Positions 1 through 10,835 of a stretch of DNA of 64,000 bases are shown one piece after another. How positions within the stretch are numbered: the stretch's first letter is position 1; every line of letters starts with the position of its first letter. The translations under genes and the position numbers were made by a program. Below the pieces are notes generated by a model that saw only the letters and a list, made by a program, of their open reading frames with translations, had not been told where the DNA came from and ran no database searches. This stretch comes from Psilocybe azurescens (Eukaryota > Basidiomycota > Agaricomycetes > Agaricales > Agrocybaceae): positions 104,323 to 168,322 of the forward strand of contig JAJIRX010000490.1 in the NCBI GenBank assembly GCA_023853785.1. The letters run 5' to 3'.

Positions 1-893
1 AAATGCAACACACCATCGCCACCCAATGGTATCGGCGAAGTAACCTCCCAAAGATGCACCAGCACTATTACCACTGGCGTATACAATGTTGAGTACGCCT
101 AAACACCCAGACCATCAGTTATACAACCAACGACGACGCAGTGAAAATTTACCTTGCCATGTTCCCCTACTTCGAAGCGGCACGACGTCAGACATAATGA
201 TGCTCACTACCCTACATGATAGTAAGATGTGGCAATGAGGCTTTCTGAAAGGCAGAATCATAGAGGCACTGGCACTTACGTTTGCATACCTCCTCCACCG
301 ATACCTGCTAAAGCCCGACTGACAATCAACTCCGTCATATTTCTCGACAATCCACAGAGCAAGCATCCAACGGCAAAAACAGTGTATGCAAATAGTAAGC
401 AAGTCTTTCGACCAAAGATGTCGCTTAATTTGCCGTATAGAGGTCTGAGTCGATATTGATTAGGAAAGAAACTCTGCCAGGAACATGGGCCCTACTGAAT
501 GCTTGTTGTCGTTAATAGATATGACGTGGCAATCCAACTAGTATTTTGCAGTTGCTTAAGCTCGCTTCCTATAGAAGCGTAGGCTACATGGCGTTTGTCA
601 GACGAGTCTGTAATGATAACGAAATTGAACACACAAGAAACGACAATCGTCTGGTCCATCGCTCCCAAGAAGATACCCACTGCCATGGGTATGACCTACG
701 TTGAGTATGTCGAGCAATATTGATCAAGCTTTGGACACCACTTGCGGTAATGAATCAGACTCACCAAAGCAAAAAGCGATTTATTGCTAGGGTATTTCTG
801 TTGGGCCTCCGCCTCGGATGGGTTTATGTCGGGTATAGGTGGTACATCGTCTGAAGTTTCATCTTGGAGAAGAGGTGTTCTTTCATCTGGCAT
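1..893 (-). CDS. MFS transporter, DHA2-like multidrug/amine type (3' end outside window)
   Basis: N-terminal part of a major facilitator superfamily transporter, cut by the window edge. The ATG is at 893. The N-terminus is a hydrophilic leader with the RTPLL sequence common in fungal vacuolar/drug transporters. Helix 1 follows with GAMDQTIV, then a segment containing SWIATSYLL, motif A (GKLSDIFGRK, near 400-440) and motif C-like residues (GASLGGYFADTIGWRW, near 10-90). Several short introns interrupt it, for example donors after the LFAL codons and after the first helix. The DQT motif and this order match the 14-helix DHA2 drug:H+ antiporters; substrate cannot be told. Alternative: a siderophore or vacuolar basic amino-acid transporter of the same superfamily. 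Family call is firm, substrate is not. Confidence 0.85.
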
Positions 894-1301
894 CGCTCAA
901 CTTAGGTTCGAAGACTGGGTATAAGATGACAGGAAAGGAGAGATAGCACGACATCATCATGAGAGAGTACTTGTAACGTGCGACAAGCGAAATATTTCCA
1001 TTTCTCGTTCCGTTTATGTAAGACTATTTAGTCAGAGCCTAATATAATCGACGCACAGTCAAGTTTCAAATAGGAGTTTGGTATGGGTCTAAAGATGCTT
1101 ACTCGATATTCGATAAGATGTTTAAAATAACTCATATGTACAGACGAGAACGATACAAGTAAGCATTATAAGACGCTTCACTTCGTCATAACTGCACGAA
1201 TAACGATATTGAATAGATAGGCAGAAAATAAGACAGAGTCATTTACATTTACATCTAGTTACTAGGCATACTTTACTATGATACACGTTAATTTTGAGTT
1301 A
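894..1301. other. Intergenic stretch, no gene seen
   Basis: AT-rich spacer between two minus-strand genes. It should hold the promoter of the MFS gene (upstream of 893) and the 3' end of the DUF6533 gene. No conserved ORF, RNA gene or repeat was recognised. Confidence 0.5.
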
Positions 1302-2400
1302 TTAATACAAGTGGAGCTGTAATGTCCTACAGGACAGTAAACGGGGATTATCGGAGTCGTCGTCGCGTGTCGCCGGAACCATGACACTGAACTTTCTTTC
1401 GGCACGCATGGTACGCAGCCGAGCCATCTCGTACTCGGTCAAGGTTCCAGGACTGCAGAAGCTGGCATCATTCAGAGTGTGCGCAGTCAGAGGCTTTTGT
1501 GATGCAGTTATCCTGGATGCATCGATATCGCGGCTTACTACACGAACATTCAGAACAACCCGGTTGGCCAAAACGCACGACATTGCGAGGGAGAAGCCTA
1601 CTGGGACCTCCACAAGTGATGTCTGTAAATGGGTTCAGAATTTAGTGAAAACGACGAAGACGAAGACAACTTGCCGGAGCTAAGATCCATACAAGTAGAC
1701 ATGTCACGTATGTGGCACAGATACTGGATGGAAAACACATCGGATTAGCACATGCGCAGTCGGAGGGGGAAAACACGTACATAACAAAATACATCAACGA
1801 ATCCCTAATGAGAATTCCAACAAGCTGTCTGCCACTGTGAAACAGAGAGCCGTTGGACTTGAACGTCTGTACCCCTCTGATCATTGCTAGAGCGCAGAGC
1901 AAGGTCTCAAATGCTAGCATCGGTATCCAAAACACGTAGAAATGTGGGGTTACGTTGGCTGGAACGCAGAACATTCCTCCAGGGATTTGGACTGCGGTGG
2001 CTGAGTTTCAGGTGGATACGGTCACCTCGGGGTTCATCAAAACAAAGTCAGCGGAAACTCGTACCAGTAACAGAAGATAAAGCGGTCCCCATGACCCAAG
2101 CAGACGTTGCCGTGGAAGCAATAAAAAAGACCACCATCAAGGCCAGAATTCTTTTATTCAATGAATAAAGGGCGTATAGTCGAATCTGCAATATCCCTGT
2201 AGTGCGGATTAGCGTTGAGATGACGATCAAAAGAAAAGGTCGGGGACCTTCGGCAAGCATGCATCCAATGAGACCTGTCCATCCTTGCCATTGAAAAAAT
2301 GAAAGACCTTGGGTTGCTGGTTAAAATCATTGAAACCAATGTTCTAATCAAGAAACTCACAACTAGAAAAACAGAGAATGATATCGCACTTGTAACTCAA
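1302..2400 (-). CDS. DUF6533-type seven-helix membrane protein, 5' end unresolved
   Basis: Membrane protein of the basidiomycete DUF6533 family, whose function is not established. The C-terminal exon has the family signature (MSCVLANRVVLNVR) followed by a polar tail ending at the stop at 1302. Upstream exons give a helix with LIRDSLMYF, one with FETLLCALAMI, and RLYALYSLNKRILALM after a QWQGWTGLIGCMLAE exon near 2260-2320. Introns with normal borders separate these blocks. The N-terminal helices and the usual YDxxLTFxxEV motif were not found in 2400-2950, so the start is open; the gene may extend upstream or be broken. A second member lies at 39640-41255. Confidence 0.7.
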
Positions 2401-3460
2401 CTTCAATCTGAACAATCATGAGACTTACAACTGCATACAATCTACACATCAGATAAGATGATCAGGGATTCATAATCATTTAATACGCACCGAACTAGTG
2501 AGATGTGGTGAAAAGAACGCTGAAGGAGAGTAGAATATATTAAGCGACAGCGTCTGAATAATGAAAACGAAAAGGGTAATTACAATAGTTGTTGAATCTA
2601 GATGATACCAATCTAAACGTCCGAAATCTAGTCACAAAAGCGAACCACCACTCACATCACGGCGGCCAGGGAATAATAACGGTTCTAGGAAAGGGGGCAG
2701 GTTGAGCGGTGATCGCGGAAAAATACAGACACATAGCGCTTACCATTAAAAATAGAATTTTCCCTAATGACCATGTGCTGTTCTAGAAAACATCTGGTTA
2801 GATCTTGAAATAGCCCAAACCTTCAGCAGGAAATTTTACCCATATCAAATTTATCTATCCACAGTGGTAAGAAATAGCAAAATGAAGGCCAAATGGTATA
2901 GCGACCCACCTCTTCATCCAAAGTAATCACTAGTTGTACTACGCGTCAGCATAACGTGTTTTTAGCAAAGCAACGTATTGCGCACAGTGATCGAAGACTA
3001 TTATAGCACTGGACGATACTGTACGTACCAAGGACAGCAGTTAGAAATCTGTACATCAACACTTCAGGATATACGCACATTGGGAATACCGCGTAACTTG
3101 TATATGACGAAGACCAGTAATGATGATCGATAAAAGGTCTGACATTTTGTGCAGTGCAAATGAAGAAGAGTGGTGGGGAAAGGGGACCTTTGCTGTTCAG
3201 AAACGAGTGCGAGCGATTTGTTGGAAGGAGACCATCAAGAAAAAAAAGATCGCTCCGACGGTCGTGTCTCTTTAAACGACGGTCTCGGTGGGCGAGGATG
3301 TGAACCCTAGACTCATACCAAATTAAAACCGATATCACACATTTCCCCGCGTTATTCCCTCGAGCAAGATCCTGTCAGATCTCTGGGGCGCAGGATATGC
3401 TTAATAACAGCGAACATGCCTTTTGTGGGACCGATTGGCCGAAATGCCCCTTTACAGGGC
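2401..3460. other. Region without a recognised gene
   Basis: Possible location of the missing 5' exons of the DUF6533 gene, but none could be supported. A 130-codon minus ORF (2946-3338) shows no family features and is probably chance. Confidence 0.35.
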
Positions 3461-3500
3461 CTAATCGCCAAAATCCGGTAATCGTGGTAAGCTGTGTGCC

Positions 3501-3584
3501 TTTGTGCAATGCCCACCTTTGTGAATGCCCACCTTTGTGCAACGCCCACCTTTGTGCAATGCCCATCTTTGTGCAACGCCCACC
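3501..3584. repeat. 17-bp minisatellite, five tandem copies
   Basis: Unit TTTGTGCAAYGCCCACC, five head-to-tail copies, one of them a base shorter. The unit is not a multiple of three, so ORFs crossing it (for example 3461-3991 minus) read through all frames and show a pseudo-periodic protein; that translation is not evidence of a real repeat protein. Confidence 0.9.
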
Positions 3585-3639
3585 TCTCTCATAGGCATGC
3601 TGGATGTGTGAGCGGAAGTGTGCGCATTTATGTACAAAA

Positions 3640-3967
3640 GGTACTTACCTCTTCCAAAAAGTTCCATTTCTTGAGAATGACCGTATCCGGGAGATCGTCC
3701 GGCAACCCAACGGACTGTCTTAGGTACTTCTTGACTACACACGGCCATAGTTACAGAATAACGCTGGGTACCACGAGCGCTGCGCAGTGCGGGCCTGCGG
3801 CGGTGAATTTTTTTCAAAAACCCACCGTGGATTGTTAAGGAACTGCTCACCAGTTTCTCTGAAATGAATAAGGATGAGGGAAAGTCTCGCTCAGAGATCA
3901 TTGGCGCGTTGATAACATCAAGTTTGTTGATCATGAGCGGCGTCTCGCTGGGCGAAAGCGGCTCCAT
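3640..3967 (-). CDS. Unrecognised gene start, truncated or unresolved downstream
   Basis: Two coding-looking blocks on the minus strand. The first starts at the ATG at 3967 in good context (CACCATGG) and runs to about 3852. The second runs about 3752-3649 with GLPDDLPDTV and ends at a canonical GTAAGT donor. A normal-looking intron lies between them (GTGAGC near 3850, TAG near 3754), but the joined frame is off by one base. Downstream, where the next exon should lie, are the 17-bp minisatellite and unrecognisable sequence. A TATATAA element lies near 4160-4168, about 195 bp upstream of the ATG. I do not recognise the family. It could be a gene fragment whose 3' part was replaced, or a gene with a long downstream intron. 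Confidence 0.4.
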
Positions 3968-3999
3968 GGTGAGTCTATGAGTCCATTTCAAGAGACAGA

Positions 4000-4922
4000 A
4001 GGTCTGATCTGCTCTGATGAGAACCGGCGTTTGTGGTGAGAAGAGAAAGATCAGATGGAATCACATATGGAGCGTGGAATGGTTCCTTAAGTATCATCAA
4101 TCCCTGGGCAATTTAGCCTGCCATGCGAACTCATGCGAAGTGGCAAAAGCTGCTGGCCTTTATATAAGTGAGAGTTCAAGCCGTCGATATGAGAGTCTTC
4201 CATGGTCTTCCAAGTTCCACCGTTCCGAATCCTCCCTCGAACCCTCGACATGCGATATTCATTGCTGCGTGTGTATCGGGTGTCCATTCAAATTTATGCA
4301 TACCATCGTTCAACTGGACACTTTTCATATGCAAGCATAGAATTGCCAGACCAACTCTGGACCAGAATGATAAAGTTGAGATATCAATAGGTTCAGCCAC
4401 ACGTGTCTCTTGAGCTGAGAGTTTCTGGTTCCTGACCGTTTTGGGTAGTTCAAGTCAAAGTGAAACGGTAAATTTTCGCGAAGAGTTTGAGGACGTCCGA
4501 CGGAGTCACGGAAGAGACGAGAGTGCGGCAAAGAATCAATCGGTCATGTGATGTATTAATATTGCTTCCGTGATCAAGCCGTCGATTTGCCGTCGATAGC
4601 GTTTTATGATTAGATGTTATTTGGAAATATCGAATTACAATACAGATAGTAGTACTACGACGGTCGTTTTAGTCTATTTCATAAACGTCGACGGGACAAT
4701 CCCGCTCAACCGATAACGATAAGAAAGCAATCAGGTAAAGAGACTGAGGAGGAGAGATTCGGTTCGTGCCCTTGGCATATCTATCATAAGCGCGCAAAAG
4801 AATATGATCAACGCGGTTGACATTATTTATAGGGAATGAATGGAAGTCTCTTTCTCCGTCCGAGTGTTCGAAGAGTAGAGTTACAAGTAAAAGAGGGACA
4901 GTGAATGTTTTTGAGAGATGCA
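4000..4922. other. Spacer, no gene supported
   Basis: Contains the putative promoter of the gene starting at 3967 and the 3' flank of the ammonium transporter. Overlapping short ORFs in several frames around 4168-4531 show no domain signature. Nothing else was recognised. Confidence 0.4.
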
Positions 4923-6769
4923 TTACGACTCCTTCTCGTCGAGCCTACCATCGACGCTGCTATTGGAGGTCTTAGTATGGTTGGGCTCGCGGCCTCCGCC
5001 GGACGCTGCAAGACCAGTGTCTAGGGTGTGTCCGATCTCTTGCTCGAGGCCAACGTAGTCGTAAGCAAATTCACCCATCTCGGCGTCGTCGATACCGAGA
5101 ATCTCGGCCTCCTCTGAAGCCCGGAGGCGAAGACCGGGAATGTAGTGCATGATCCACAAGATGATTGTCTGATGATACGCAGATAGTTTAGTTGACGACC
5201 AAAATTAGAGATCATCTGGAACTTACAGTCAAAACGAAGGAGTAAGCAAATCCAGCAACGGAATCAGCAAGCTGGTGAGCGAGCTGGATATAGTGATGAT
5301 CCAGCCAGCCTCCTGGAATTTCTGTAAGACCATCGAAACCAGCTACGCTGGCCTGAGCAAAGAGACCAGTCAAAAGATTTCCAGCAATACCGCCAACTGC
5401 ATGGGTGGCGAAGATCTTTGAAATGTTGTTAATTAGGTTCGAGTAAACGAGGAGTAGATGGCAGTTTGCTTACATCGAGAGCATCATCGTAGCCCAAAAG
5501 GAACTTCAGCTGAGTGGCAAAATTGCACACAGTGGCACCGAGTACACCGAATGCGACAGCAGCGGGAGCGCCTACGAAACCTGATGCAGGAGTGATGCAG
5601 ACCAGACCAGAGATGGCGCCCCCGAGCAGAAGCCAACGGCGCTCCATTTCCTCTCGATCCTGTAATCCTGGAGATGACCAATATCAATACAGTAGCATTA
5701 CATAAAGAAAGGAACGTACCCATAGCATCCAGGTAATACCACCGACGGAGGCAGCAAGGTTGGTGACTATACAGGCTTGGACGGCACGTAGATTGGCAGA
5801 GAGAGCGGAACCTCCGTTGAACCCGAACCAACCGAACCAGAGGAACACTGTTCCGAGGATAACGTAGGTGGTGTTGTGAGGCTTATAGGCAAGACGTTCA
5901 GTTCCATATCCACGACGCTTTCCAAGATAAACTGAGATTGCGAGGGCAGCAGTTCCAGAACTGATATGAACGGGTGTTCCACCGGCGAAGTCAAGGCCGC
6001 CAAGAACGAAGGACCATCCATTAGAATTCCATGTCCAGCAAGCGAGAGGATCATATACAACGGTTGTCCAGATGAAAATAAACACAAGGACAGGTCCTAA
6101 GCGACCACGTTCAGCGATAGCGCCAACAGCAAGAGCGGCGCTAAAATTAAATTGGTAAGATAAGGGAAGTTGCAACCACATGCAAACGCAATGAAGAAAA
6201 ATGACGCACGTGATTGCCGCGAACATAAGTTGATAGACGCAGAAAAGAAGCGCAGGAATACGAGAGCTTCCAATGGAGGGTTGGTCGAGGACTCCCTTGA
6301 GACCGAAGTACTCTTGAGGGGTTGGTTTCATATGAGCAAATTTAGAAGAATAAGCAGGTTTGGTGAGAGACTCACTCAAGTCCCCGATGAATGCATTTCC
6401 AGTTTCACTGAAGGCCAGCGAATATCCCCAGAAGAACCACTGCAGACCGGTTAGCAAAGAGCAGAGCAGAAAAATATGTATTATGCACCTGGAATGATAC
6501 AACAGCTATCGAAGCCAAAGAGGTATAGATCATGGACAGCGCGTTCTTCCGTCGGAGAAGGCCAGAGTAAAAGAGACCAACACCCGGAATCATTAACCAG
6601 ACGAGGGCCATGCTGGCAATGATGAAGCCCATGTCACCGAGATTGTAGACAATCTGGACTCCATCGGGGTCGTAGGCCACCAGGGACCCAGCTACAAAGA
6701 GAATACATGAGGATTGGTCGTGAATGAAGTTCAACGTGACTTACAGGCATCGTATGTGACGTTCACCAT
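4923..6769 (-). CDS. Ammonium transporter, AMT/MEP family
   Basis: Plasma-membrane ammonium permease. Eight exons: 6769-6745, 6691-6489, 6439-6376, 6312-6210, 6140-5720, 5659-5474, 5415-5227 and 5168-4923, giving 478 aa, normal for the family. Visible family motifs are PGVGLFYSGLLRRKNALSM, WFFWGYSLAFS, DFAGGTPVHISSG (the AMT signature), FGFNGGSALSAN, FATHAVGGIAGN and the C-terminal GIDDAEMGEFAYDY, whose GxDxxxHGE-like segment is the cytosolic regulatory tail. The start at 6769 is chosen because an in-frame stop lies upstream with no other Met. At the exon 5/6 border the expected acceptor (5668) leads into a frame break near 5619-5623; an AG 8 bp further on keeps the frame open but alters the conserved segment. 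A GATA cluster lies upstream, fitting nitrogen regulation. Confidence 0.95.
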
Positions 6770-6989
6770 ATCGAATTTGGATTCGTAGGCGGAAAGTCCT
6801 CTAGGAAGTAATTTCCACGAAGGAGAAGGATGCGTTTGTAGTGAGGGAATGGAAACTATGGCACTGGTATGTCGTGTCTATATAACCCCATGTTTTCTCG
6901 GCCAAGTACGAAGATCGAAATCTAAAAGTGGATACGGGTCGCGATCTTAGTGAAAGGCTTGGAAAGGAAACAAATGTAACATTCCTTGC

Positions 6990-7055
6990 TATCATTATCG
7001 TCCAATCACTGCCCTTCAACAATCGCTATCTAAGTTATCGCTTCCTTTCACGATA
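6990..7055. promoter_or_regulatory. Cluster of five GATA-type core sites upstream of the ammonium transporter
   Basis: TATC cores at 6990-6993, 6996-6999, 7027-7030 and 7036-7039, and a GATA core at 7052-7055, all within 66 bp and about 220-285 bp upstream of the transporter ATG (6769). Fungal AreA/NIT2-type nitrogen regulators bind closely spaced GATA elements, so this is a plausible nitrogen-response element. Binding is inferred, not shown. Confidence 0.5.
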
Positions 7056-7059
7056 GTTG

Positions 7060-9873
7060 ACGATCTGCGGCAGTTCCTGTACCTGAAGAAGGCCAACGCG
7101 ACTTTTGTTGTTAGATACGTACTTTGGTCTCGGAGTGGAATGAAAACGAATGTGCCGCTTCTCACTAAACAAAAAGTCAACAGCGGTTCCTGGCTCTGCT
7201 CCTGGTGTGATGCAAGCATAGAGCTCGATCTGTATGCCCTCCGAGACACAGGTTTGTGCTGATATTCGATGTCAATTGCTAATTGGCTTGGCTCATAGAC
7301 CTGGTGATGACGATACATGTACGATATCTTACATGGGATCGCAATCTAGGCTTTTTCCAAATGTCATGGCACGTCCTCTACTCCTTTATCACAACCTTGT
7401 CCACGTCCAGAACCTGAGACACGTCTTGGCTTCAGGGTCGTGTGCCACTTTTCGGTCAACGTAATTCGCTTTCATTTTATCCCTCGGTCTTGACACTTGA
7501 CGCAGTGAAGACCATTTCACCTATAATGACTTAAATGTGGTGTCCAATTGAACATTCAATCAGATACAACTTACTCATTCTGCTACATAAGGGGAAAGCA
7601 TTCAATACCAGCATGCATACAATGAAGCTCGGTGAAGGAAGCGACACGGATCAGCGAGTTAAGGGAAGTCGGCCTAATGCACCCGGAGAAAATCTCCGCG
7701 TCCGCAAAGGAGAAATGTTAACTAATGTTAACCAAATGGTCTAACTCCTGCTCAGTACTGATTGTCGGATAAGCCTTATGCTGGTCTGTAAAGATGTGAA
7801 CATTCGCATAGGATACGGATTGTAACTCACGAACACAGCGCACCGTCATCATGATAATCTCCAGAACTATTGAAGCTCGAGCATGTCACAGGCTAAGCGC
7901 TGATATGATTCTGAAGTTTGAATATTATATACCGATAGCGATTGTAATTGACTTGGGAGGTAATCGCAGTAAGTTCTGATTGCTTTGAGATTGCTATCAG
8001 AGTAACCAGCGGGACCTGAGCGAGGCGATGCTAATCATCGCAGTGCTAAACTGATCAATTGGATTTTGAATGCCGTTATCTTTGTTCGTTCGGCCCGGTG
8101 TTTACTTAATGCAAATGAAGTTAACAGGCAATTCAGGACTGTTGATAAGAACCTGTTAGAACCCAGAGGCAGATATCCCAACGCGCAAAAAATCGCCTGA
8201 AGTTGTTCAGAATAATGCATTAAATATTGGCAAATTAAGATGATTGAGTTAATTTTGTCATTTGAATTTACCAACGACCTTGCAAACACTGTAAGGAGTA
8301 AGTGTGATGGAGAGATTGCACACCGCAATCGCAATAAGTGGACTTTGACACAAATGATACGGCCCAATGCCAGAGATTACACATCTTAACCACTTGGTCT
8401 TATAGTTACGTTCCTGACTATCAATTAAGAGGATTTGCCAGATTGAGTGTGGGTGTATGCCGCCCGATCTCCTGATTCCTCCTGTGATTTATACATACAT
8501 ATGTACAAACATCCTTCGAAGCCTTCCGCTTTAATTACAGCCGCAGTCTGCTTGCTTCTTCTCCGAGATCTTGGGTAAGGCTTCTTGCTTACCTATTCCT
8601 GAGGAGTCGCGACTGGAATAAACAGTAGACAGTCCATCGGCTATTGGACGGACTAACAACACGGTAACCGTATTTTGTACGCTCAGACTGATAAAAATGC
8701 CCGCCATTGCTCTCATTCTCGTCTTGTCTCATGCCACTGGTGGATTGTGACAAGTAGTCTCAGGCATCTACTTATATCAATCTCTTCCGTGGACCTGAAT
8801 TTGATTATCAGGACTCCGGATATATTTGCTCAGATTTGCGCCACTGCGTCATTAGCGCTCCTGGTCTTGGCTTGTCCAGAACGATATACGATAGGCAGCG
8901 ATACACTTGATGACTAAGCAACCCGACGATAAGAAACGACGGTGAAGGCATTTCATGGCGGAAGGACTCCAAAGCTGAAATCAATCATGTTTATGTACAT
9001 ATAAATACAAGGGCCAGCGTATCAGCGAGTCTACTAGATAGCTGTAGACCCATCCATGCATTTACTTGCCCTGAGACCAAGAAAAATATCAACTCTTTTC
9101 TCACAACTCAAGATAAGCACAGTGGCATCGATCAAGGACTTCTGTCGCCTTTGCCAAATGGCAAAGAAGTATGTACAGTGTTCCGCTCTGAGCAGTGCTC
9201 GTCCGACCACTGTACAGACTGGATTCACTTCCGCCGTCTTCCCCATTGGACGGATTGGCATCGACAGTCGGAGGCCTGCCATCCCTACTCCTTCGGTACT
9301 CTGACTCCGAGGCTCTCAGCCGGAGACCGACGAGGTAGATAACTTGGGGCACATCCGAACTGAGTGAGTAGGTCAGAGGACAGTTATACTCACATATTTT
9401 GTCAGGCTACACAGGCTTACGCACGTGTGTCTGCGGAGCTCTGCGGCAGCATGAAATGCATTGGCGCGAAGACATAGTAGGATGATGTGTACGAACTCTG
9501 AGTCATTCGCAGTGACTGTCGACGTCTTCCGTGCTTCCGAGGTCATTCAGGAATCGATTAATCTTCTGTGGGAGTTGAATATTGAATTCTGGTTCTTTTT
9601 GTCTCTCTGCCTCGATATCCCATGCCGAGAGAAGACGTCAGCTACTTGCCTATTGGAGAATATTCCTTTCTTTGTTATTGAAGAATAAGCGAGGATTGTC
9701 TGAGACACTCCCATACGCACCCAGCTTGAAGCAATGGTTCTTCAAGATTATGGGGTCCTTGTCGCAGACTGAATAAAGGGAGCCAGGCTGCAATAGAGAA
9801 GATAGCATAGTTCCTCACTCTATACTGTCAGTCCTACCTCTACTCCTCCTCTACTCCTCGATCTTTGAAGAGA
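7060..9873. other. 2.8 kb without a supported gene
   Basis: Low coding signal on both strands. ORFs such as 8035-8367 (minus) and 9056-9304 (plus) lack domain motifs, and their frames overlap equally long antisense ORFs. It holds the distal promoter of the ammonium transporter and the promoter of the SDR gene at 9874. I see no RNA gene or clear repeat. Confidence 0.4.
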
Positions 9874-10730
9874 ATGTCGAAAGTTATACTCGTTACAGGT
9901 CAGTTTCATCTCTGTCGATATCTGTCATGTGGCATCAATCATACTGACGTCTGAATCCTCCCGCACAGGAAGTAACTCCAGTATTGGATTTGAACTAGTT
10001 CGCCTTCTTGCAGAGAAAGGACACATCGTATATCTCGGAGCAAGAAACGAAGCAGCCGGTAAAGAGGCTCAGTGCGTTATCCTTGAATCGATATCTGTCT
10101 TAAAAGTCCTCATAAACATGATGCCTGGCGATAGAGAGACCCTCAACAAAAATGGGCTTGCAAATGTCAAATTCGTCTTGATCGATGTCCGTGATTCCGC
10201 CACTATCAAGCGCGCAAAGGAGACGATCGAAAAGGCCGAAGGAAAGCTTGACGTGCTCGTGAACAACGCCGCGATATCCAGAAACGATGTCCTTCAGCAC
10301 CCTTCCACCCTCGACACCTCCGTTCTTCGAGACGTGATGGAAACGAACTTCATCGGACTAGTGGAAACGACGACCGCGTTCATTCCCCTGCTGAGAAAAT
10401 CATCCGAGCCTAACATCGTCAATGTGTCGAGTCCGTTGGGGTCTCAGACATTCCAGTCGCAGCCAACAGCGACTACGATCTTCACAGCTTATGCAAACAG
10501 CAAGGCGGCCGGTAAATTCGTATACAGTCGCGTTGGCTCATGAATTGGGGAAGGAAGGGTTCAAAGTCAATGCGGTCAGCCCTGGCCTCGTATCATCCAG
10601 ATTAAACAGTTTTATCGCGGGTGGAACGACCTTGGAAGAAGGCGCTCTGGCAATACTACCCTTCGTATTATTGGAGAAAGATGGCCCATCTGGTAAACTC
10701 ATTTATGATGGACGGGAGATCGGATGGTAA
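9874..10730 (+). CDS. Short-chain dehydrogenase/reductase, copy 1 (single-base frame break)
   Basis: NAD(P)-dependent oxidoreductase of the classical SDR family, substrate unknown. Exons 9874-9898, 9969-10071 and 10135-10730, 240 aa once one extra base is ignored. Motifs: cofactor site TGSNSSIG, NNAA after the fourth strand, VNVSS with the catalytic Ser, and the YANSK catalytic Tyr-Lys pair, then the SPGLV segment after the active site. The reading frame breaks at about 10508-10514 (GGCCGG), exactly after the YANSK motif; comparison with the inverted paralogue at 26792-27628 shows one extra base there. The stop lies about 100 bp before the 3' end of the converging F-box gene. Either a recent pseudogene or a base-calling error. 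Confidence 0.85.
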
Positions 10731-10835
10731 AGATCAACCCGAGGGGTTGAAGGGAATAGACGAGCAGGACAGTGCCGATGCATCCCAATATAATGTTGCA
10801 GAGAGGATTACGATGGTTAAGCGACACGTACAAAA

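Noticed and set aside
3501..3584. CRISPR-like array
   Set aside because: Units abut directly with no spacers, are 17 bp, and the genome is eukaryotic.
3461..3991. A 176-codon ORF across the minisatellite with a periodic GHCTKVGVAQRW-like pattern
   Set aside because: The 17-bp unit shifts frame each copy, so the repeat-like protein is a by-product of the DNA repeat; the real exon ends at the GTAAGT donor near 3648.
8035..8367. 110-codon minus ORF rich in Leu and Ser
   Set aside because: No domain, no splice context, and comparable ORFs occur in the other frames of this AT-rich region.
9101..9352. Minus ORF with GLRLRASESE resembling the ammonium transporter C-terminus
   Set aside because: Only about ten residues match, no neighbouring transporter motifs (GIDDAEMGEFAYDY) follow, so chance is likely.
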